DNA of 10,235 nt from Rhodospirillales bacterium (lineage in GTDB: Bacteria > Pseudomonadota > Alphaproteobacteria > Acetobacterales > Acetobacteraceae), in contig JAATGE010000538.1 in the NCBI GenBank assembly GCA_015654825.1, forward strand, positions 1 to 10,235. Reading direction: 5' to 3'. The translations under genes and the position numbers were made by a program. This document shows positions 6,944 to 10,235 of this stretch, one piece after another. Numbering within the stretch: the stretch's first letter is position 1; every line of letters starts with the position of its first letter. Under the pieces are notes generated by a model that was given only the letters and a program-made list of their open reading frames with translations, ran no database searches and had not been told where the DNA came from.

Positions 6944-7019
6944 AAAGTTTTTTGGTTCTTTTTTTCAAAAAAGAACAAGCCAGCAAGCGCTCCTTTTTGA
7001 AAAAAGGAGCAAAAACTTT
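6944..7019. terminator. AT-rich double hairpin, likely intrinsic terminator after valS
   Basis: Two 10-bp stems sit inside an outer stem. GTTCTTTTTT (6955-6964) pairs with AAAAAAGAAC (6967-6976), and GCTCCTTTTT (6989-6998) pairs with AAAAAGGAGC (7001-7010). AAAGTTTTT (6944-6952) pairs with AAAAACTTT (7011-7019). The extreme A/T content contrasts with all surrounding DNA. It starts 3 bp after the valS stop codon. T-runs occur on both strands, so it may stop transcription in either direction, although the inner stems place the U-tract within the stem, unlike a textbook terminator. I recall similar AT-rich hairpin pairs from Acetobacteraceae intergenic regions, so it may also be a repeat-family member. 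Confidence 0.6.
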
Positions 7020-7097
7020 GGTTAATTGTTCCTTGTGCGATGCAATCTGCGGATGCGGTCCCGGCGCGCGGATCGGTTACCGATGGTTGTGTGTTAG

Positions 7098-7187
7098 CGT
7101 GTAGGGTCGCCGAAATCTTCGGGATTGCACTGACGGGCCGCTGTCTATACAGCCTGGGGTTGCGATCCCTCTCGGCGCTACTACACG
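7098..7187 (+). promoter_or_regulatory. Candidate structured 5' leader of the first cyclase gene
   Basis: A closing stem CGTGTAG (7098-7104) with CTACACG (7181-7187) continues, after a 3x3 internal loop, as CGCCGA (7108-7113) with TCGGCG (7172-7177). It encloses three hairpins: AATC/GATT (7114-7126), GCTGT/ACAGC (7140-7153, loop CTAT) and GGGGT/ATCCC (7156-7169, loop TGCG, one G-U). The result is a four-way junction ending 12 nt before the predicted start codon, next to GGATGGA (7187-7193). CCGA (7110-7113) can instead pair with TCGG at 7119-7122, so two exclusive folds exist. It matches no riboswitch class I know. A competing reading is a promoter here: TATACA (7146-7151) lies within the palindrome GCTGTCTATACAGC, with TTGCAC (7125-7130) upstream at a short 15-bp spacing. 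The rest of 7020-7097 holds nothing I can name. Confidence 0.4.
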
Positions 7188-7199
7188 GATGGACTGCTC

Positions 7200-8489
7200 T
7201 TGTCGTTTTTGAAGCCACGGATACCGTCTTACGACACGGCTCAGGCGCTGATGGCGGCCGCGGAATCCTGGCTTTCGCGCCGCGGGGCGTGGTTTCGGGT
7301 GCTGCCGCCCCTGCTGCGCGCCGAGTACGAACGCCAGACGCGCCGCCAGCGCAGCCGCAGCGTCGGCTTGGTCAGCCTCGTCGGCAGCGTGGTTTCGCTG
7401 CTGTTCTATCCGACGCTGAATAGCGCGGTGCCCGACCTGCAGGACGACGTGACCCGGCTGTTTCTGTGCGGCGCAGTGCCGTTCTCGTTCGCCATGGCGC
7501 TGCTGGTCATGCTCGACCCGACGCCGCTGCTGCGCGAGACGCTGCTGGGCCTCAGCGGAATAGTCAACGCCGCGGTGCTGACCTACCTGTTCGTCCGCAC
7601 GCGGATCGACGCCACCGAGCTCTATGTGGCCTCGATGCTGGTCATGATGCTGTTCGTGACGGTCACCGTTCAGGTGCGGTTCAGTATTGCAGTTGGTGTC
7701 GTCGCCGCGATCCTGGCGCTGTTCGCCGAGGGCGTGCGAGTGGCGCTCGATGGCACTCCCCGCCTGCATCGGGACCTGTTCCTGGCGGCGCTGGTCTCCG
7801 GAATTTACATGCTGATGGCGAATGGCCGAATGCACGCGGAACAGCAGCGCGGCTTTGTCCTGACGCTGCGCGAACGGCTGCGCCGGCACGATCTGTTCCA
7901 GCGCAACCTGGAGCTCGACGAGCTGGTGCGGCGCGATGCACTGACCGGCCTGGCGAACCGCCGTGCCTATGATGCCTGGCTGCAGAACAGTTGGCGCCAG
8001 GCCCGCGCGGGGGGCACCTCGCTCGGGCTCATCGTTGTCGATGTGGACCGGTTCAAAGCGTACAACGACTTCTATGGCCATCCGTCCGGTGACGCCTGCC
8101 TGCAGGCCATTGCCCGTTGCTTGCGCGAGCAGTTGCGCGGCACCAGCGACCGGGTGGCGCGCATCGGCGGCGAGGAATTCTCCGTCGTCCTGCCCGGGCT
8201 CGACGGCGAGCTCTGCGCCGACGTCGCCGAACGGTTGCGCGCCGCCGTGGCGGCCCTGGAACTGCCGCATCTGGACAATGAGCACGGGCGCATCGTGACC
8301 ATCAGCTGCGGCGCCGCCAGTCTGCTGGCGACCGAGCCAATGAGCCCTCGCGACCTCGTGGCCGCGGCCGATGCGGCGCTGTATCACGCGAAGCAGACCG
8401 GGCGGAATCGCGTCTGCCTTGCCGATACGGTGCCCGTCGTGGCTGGCGCGCAGCCGCCGCTGGATCGCGCAGCCGCCGGGCGCGGCTGA
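7200..8489 (+). CDS. Six-helix membrane diguanylate cyclase (GGDEF), paralog 1
   Basis: 429 residues from the TTG start. Inner-membrane enzyme expected to make c-di-GMP from two GTP. Six hydrophobic segments lie at about 54-70, 86-105, 114-132, 141-158, 160-177 and 193-207. A charged helical linker (about 210-244) leads to the GGDEF domain, which opens with DALTGLANRRAYDAWL (246-261). Metal and GTP residues look intact: DVDRFKAYND, GHPSGDACL and the signature GGEEF at 323-327. The product-inhibition I-site, which should be RxxD five residues before the signature, reads GTSD. No periplasmic or named sensor domain (PAS, GAF, MASE) is recognisable, so the membrane part is presumably the sensor. 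The start is uncertain: TTG at 7200 has GGATGGA 6 nt upstream, while ATG at 7251 (412 residues) has AGG 5 nt upstream and aligns better with the paralog's N-terminus. Tandem with the second cyclase. Confidence 0.92.
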   Translation: MSFLKPRIPSYDTAQALMAAAESWLSRRGAWFRVLPPLLRAEYERQTRRQRSRSVGLVSLVGSVVSLLFYPTLNSAVPDLQDDVTRLFLCGAVPFSFAMALLVMLDPTPLLRETLLGLSGIVNAAVLTYLFVRTRIDATELYVASMLVMMLFVTVTVQVRFSIAVGVVAAILALFAEGVRVALDGTPRLHRDLFLAALVSGIYMLMANGRMHAEQQRGFVLTLRERLRRHDLFQRNLELDELVRRDALTGLANRRAYDAWLQNSWRQARAGGTSLGLIVVDVDRFKAYNDFYGHPSGDACLQAIARCLREQLRGTSDRVARIGGEEFSVVLPGLDGELCADVAERLRAAVAALELPHLDNEHGRIVTISCGAASLLATEPMSPRDLVAAADAALYHAKQTGRNRVCLADTVPVVAGAQPPLDRAAAGRG

Positions 8490-8577
8490 GGCGCCACGCG
8501 CGCTTCCTGCCATTGGATGCCTGGTCAGGACGCGCAGGGCTTGCAGGTGCGATGCCACGAGCGACCGCACGCACGCC

Positions 8578-8597
8578 GCGTGTGTCGCGACGCACGC
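8578..8597 (+). other. Hairpin in the intercyclase gap
   Basis: The 345-bp gap 8490-8834 between the cyclase genes contains this 7-bp stem (GCGTGTG with CGCACGC, one G-U pair, loop TCGCGA), then an A-run, then the promoter and leader elements listed separately. The stem is not followed by T residues on the plus strand, so it is a poor terminator. An open frame runs through much of the gap in phase with the second cyclase, but it shows no recognisable protein sequence. Confidence 0.3.
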
Positions 8598-8632
8598 AGT
8601 GTCGAAAAAACCGTAAAGCCGCGTTTGATTTG

Positions 8633-8663
8633 CACGCGCGCCGACACGCAGCGCGTGTATAAT
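8633..8663 (+). promoter_or_regulatory. Predicted promoter of the second cyclase, with an operator-like dyad
   Basis: TATAAT at 8658-8663 is a perfect -10 hexamer. No -35 lies at 16-18 bp: TTGCAC (8630-8635) is 22 bp away and TTGATT (8625-8630) 27 bp away. Immediately upstream, touching the -10, is a 7-bp inverted repeat with an 11-bp spacer, CACGCGC (8633-8639) and GCGCGTG (8651-8657), spanning the missing -35 position. This is the layout of a promoter that relies on, or is blocked by, a dimeric regulator. The predicted start is near 8670. Confidence 0.45.
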
Positions 8664-8667
8664 GCCG

Positions 8668-8730
8668 ACCGAGCCGGTGGGAAACCCGGCGGCAGGCGTC
8701 ACCGCCCGCGCCGCCGGGCATTGGCCCGGT
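8668..8730 (+). promoter_or_regulatory. Candidate structured leader of the second cyclase gene
   Basis: A nested stem starts almost exactly at the predicted transcription start. ACCG (8668-8671) pairs with CGGT (8727-8730), then GCCG (8673-8676) with TGGC (8722-8725) across one mismatch and a G-U pair. A perfect 9-bp stem CCCGGCGGC (8685-8693) with GCCGCCGGG (8710-8718) follows, topped by GGCG/CGCC around TCAC (8695-8706). An unpaired GTGGGAAA (8677-8684) forms a one-sided internal loop. I do not recognise a known riboswitch; the c-di-GMP-I core is absent. The region is very GC-rich, so a chance fold must be excluded. It ends about 105 nt before the cyclase start. Confidence 0.35.
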
Positions 8731-8834
8731 TCACCCAACCCTCGCGCCGCGATCGTAGCGGACTGGCGAAACTGGTTCCGGAGGCCCGCGCAGCCAGTGC
8801 CGCATACCGACCCGACCTGGGCAGCAGCCGCCTG

Positions 8835-10052
8835 ATGGTGCGCGCCGACATGCAGCCATGGATCGACCATTGGCTCAGCGGACGGTCGCGCTCGATCATG
8901 CTCCGGTTCGCGCCAAAGCTCGAGGCCGCCTACGAACGCGACACCGGGGCCGTCCGGAGCCGGCTGCTGGCCAAGCTGGTGCTCGGTGGCTGCATCGCCT
9001 ACCTGCTCTGGGACCTGACGGGGGGCCTTTCTGGCATCGGCCGTCGCGACCGGTTGCTGCATGCCCTGGTGCTGGGCCCCCCTTACCTGCTGGCCGCGTT
9101 CCTGCTGCGGCGCGGCCTGCGCCCGATCATCCGCGAAACCCTGGCCAGCCTGCTGCTCGCGGTCAGCGGCGTGGCGCTCTCCGTACTTTATCTAGGGGGC
9201 GCCTGGCCCAACGCGGCCATGAACAATACCGCAATGATCCTGACGATCCTGCTCGGCACGCTGGTGCTTCAGTTGCGCGTGCCCTACGCGATCGCCACTA
9301 CTTCACTGCTGGTGGCGGTGCACATTTTTGCGATGTTGGCCGGCCCAGCGCTGCCGGCGGTCGTGAAGGGGCAGTTCCTCGAGACCACGATCATCGCGGC
9401 GGCGATTGCGCTGGCCGCCAACTGGCGCCAGGAACGCGAAAATCGCCGTGCCTATCTGCTGACGCTGAAGGAGCGGCTGCGGCGCGAGGCGCTGACCGCG
9501 GATAATCGCGCGCTGGACGATCTCGCACGGCGGGATCCGCTGACCGGCCTGCCGAACCGCCGCGCGTTCGACGAGTGGCTCGCGGCCTCGGTGGATGACG
9601 GCACCGGCTCCGATACCTCGATGAGCCGGGCACGCCGCGTCAGCCTGATCGCCATCGATATCGATCATTTCAAGCCATACAACGATCATTTCGGCCATCC
9701 GGCAGGCGACGCCTGCCTGCGCCAGGTAGCCGGCTGCCTGCGTGAACAGTTGCGTGACCACACCGACCTGGTCGCGCGCGTCGGCGGCGAGGAATTCGCG
9801 GTGCTGCTGCCCGGCGCGGCACTCGACGACGCACTGGAGATCGCGGAACGGTTTCGCAAGGCCGTCGCGGCGATGGAGGTGCCGCATCCCGCGCCGGGCG
9901 CCAACGGCATGGTCACGATCAGCGCCGGCGTCGCGACCGCGCGCGGCATGGGCACGTTGCAGGTGCAGGCGATGATATTGCGCGCCGACGCGGCGTTGTA
10001 CGCGGCCAAGCAGGCGGGGCGGAACCAGGTGCGGGCCGCGGAAGAAGGGTAG
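8835..10052 (+). CDS. Six-helix membrane diguanylate cyclase (GGDEF), paralog 2
   Basis: 405 residues. Same architecture as its upstream neighbour: an N-terminal amphipathic stretch (HWLSGRSRS..LEAAYER, matching WLSRRG..LRAEYER in the other), six hydrophobic helices at about 45-60, 76-92, 101-121, 133-147, 151-170 and 183-196, a charged helical linker (197-230) and a GGDEF domain from DPLTGLPNRRAFDEWL (234-249). Catalytic elements are IDIDHFKPYND, GHPAGDACL and GGEEF (317-321), so an active cyclase is expected. The inhibitory RxxD site reads DHTD, the same loss as in paralog 1. Extended matching segments between the two GGDEF domains show a tandem duplication. Start choice: ATG 8835 or 8850, neither with a strong Shine-Dalgarno. 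The frame stays open upstream to 8517, but that would run through the -10 box and structured leader, so I reject it. The right-hand repeat begins at the base after the stop codon. Confidence 0.92.
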   Translation: MVRADMQPWIDHWLSGRSRSIMLRFAPKLEAAYERDTGAVRSRLLAKLVLGGCIAYLLWDLTGGLSGIGRRDRLLHALVLGPPYLLAAFLLRRGLRPIIRETLASLLLAVSGVALSVLYLGGAWPNAAMNNTAMILTILLGTLVLQLRVPYAIATTSLLVAVHIFAMLAGPALPAVVKGQFLETTIIAAAIALAANWRQERENRRAYLLTLKERLRREALTADNRALDDLARRDPLTGLPNRRAFDEWLAASVDDGTGSDTSMSRARRVSLIAIDIDHFKPYNDHFGHPAGDACLRQVAGCLREQLRDHTDLVARVGGEEFAVLLPGAALDDALEIAERFRKAVAAMEVPHPAPGANGMVTISAGVATARGMGTLQVQAMILRADAALYAAKQAGRNQVRAAEEG

Positions 10053-10205
10053 AAAGGCCAGGGGCTCTGCCCCATAAGCGCTAGGATAAGGATTATACCA
10101 ACTGCCGGAAATCTTGACTCCTGCGGCCGTGTCCAGGGCGCGGATAAGGGCAGGAAGGCCAGGGCTCTGCCCTGGACCCGCTGGGGCCTGAGGCCCCAGA
10201 CCCCC
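10053..10205. repeat. REP-like palindromic repeat locus, right copy (inverted relative to the left copy)
   Basis: On the plus strand it begins with AAGGCCAGGGGCTCTGCCCC (10054-10073), directly after the second cyclase stop codon. The shared core (about 10074-10150) follows, then a full module pair at 10154-10204: a CCAGGGCTCTGCCCTGG palindrome and CTGGGGCCTGAGGCCCCAG. Its reverse complement matches 29-165 of the left locus with only a few substitutions, apart from the 17 bases missing here. The outermost hairpin has a two-base loop, where the left locus carries a roughly 21-nt loop. Positions 10206-10235 hold nothing recognisable. Confidence 0.85.
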
Positions 10206-10235
10206 ATTCATTAGGAACTGCGGGGGAACGGCGAA

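Noticed and set aside
7075..7086. GGTTACCGATGG, identical to the 3' tail of the V. cholerae Vc2 c-di-GMP-I riboswitch
   Set aside because: As I recall the Vc2 sequence, these bases lie outside the conserved core, and the core motifs (CACGCACAGGGCAAACC and GGGACGCAAAGCC types) are absent upstream. Probably a chance palindrome.
7141..7152. LexA/SOS box (CTGT...ACAG)
   Set aside because: The half-sites are separated by 4 bases rather than the 8 of the E. coli box, and alphaproteobacterial LexA uses a different GTTC-type site.
8517..8834. N-terminal extension of the second cyclase
   Set aside because: The in-frame region has no domain, would contain the -10 box and structured leader, and the paralog has no counterpart.
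7077..9062. 661-codon antisense open frame across both cyclase genes
   Set aside because: It crosses two genes and an intergenic region, is rich in Gln/His/Arg low-complexity sequence, and opposes two clear GGDEF proteins.
1..10235. Composite transposon bounded by the edge repeats
   Set aside because: No transposase or integrase lies between them, the enclosed genes are ordinary chromosomal genes, and a related repeat also occurs in the middle, which fits dispersed REP-like repeats better.

Overview
This is a GC-rich chromosomal window (by eye well over 60% GC) that looks alphaproteobacterial. The strongest evidence is the run methyltransferase - tolC - popZ (DUF2497) - valS. PopZ-type proteins are essentially alphaproteobacterial, and I recall rsaFb-popZ adjacency in Caulobacter. 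A SinR-like helix-turn-helix regulator and AT-rich double hairpins of a kind I associate with Acetobacteraceae/Rhodospirillales point the same way, but the order is a guess. No phage genes, transposase, CRISPR array or plasmid functions are visible.

Layout. Positions 1-230 hold a palindromic, REP-like repeat locus. A small HTH regulator (314-691) and a tRNA-Cys(GCA) with its promoter (866-988) lie on the minus strand. On the plus strand follow a PCMT-family methyltransferase (1087-1755), two small REP-like hairpins, tolC (1948-3519), popZ (3523-4095), a 129-bp palindromic repeat (4104-4232) and valS (4242-6941). An AT-rich double hairpin (6944-7019) closes this block. Two paralogous six-helix membrane diguanylate cyclases follow (7200-8489 and 8835-10052), each preceded by a stretch able to form an elaborate RNA fold. 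The window ends with an inverted copy of the left repeat (10053-10205).

How the genes fit together. valS and tRNA-Cys are translation housekeeping. TolC is the outer-membrane duct of efflux pumps and type I secretion, and PopZ organises the cell pole. The two cyclases should make c-di-GMP in response to signals reaching an uncharacterised membrane sensor. tolC and popZ are 3 bp apart and probably cotranscribed; popZ and valS are separated only by a repeat, which forms the whole valS leader.

The most unusual material is non-coding: (i) the modular repeat family at three sites, two of them in opposite orientation at the window edges; (ii) the candidate structured leaders of the two cyclase genes, the second with a -10 box abutted by a dyad; (iii) valS starting 10 bp after a repeat, without a visible Shine-Dalgarno. 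I found no convincing new multi-gene system; the duplicated cyclases with structured leaders are the best candidate for new regulation.
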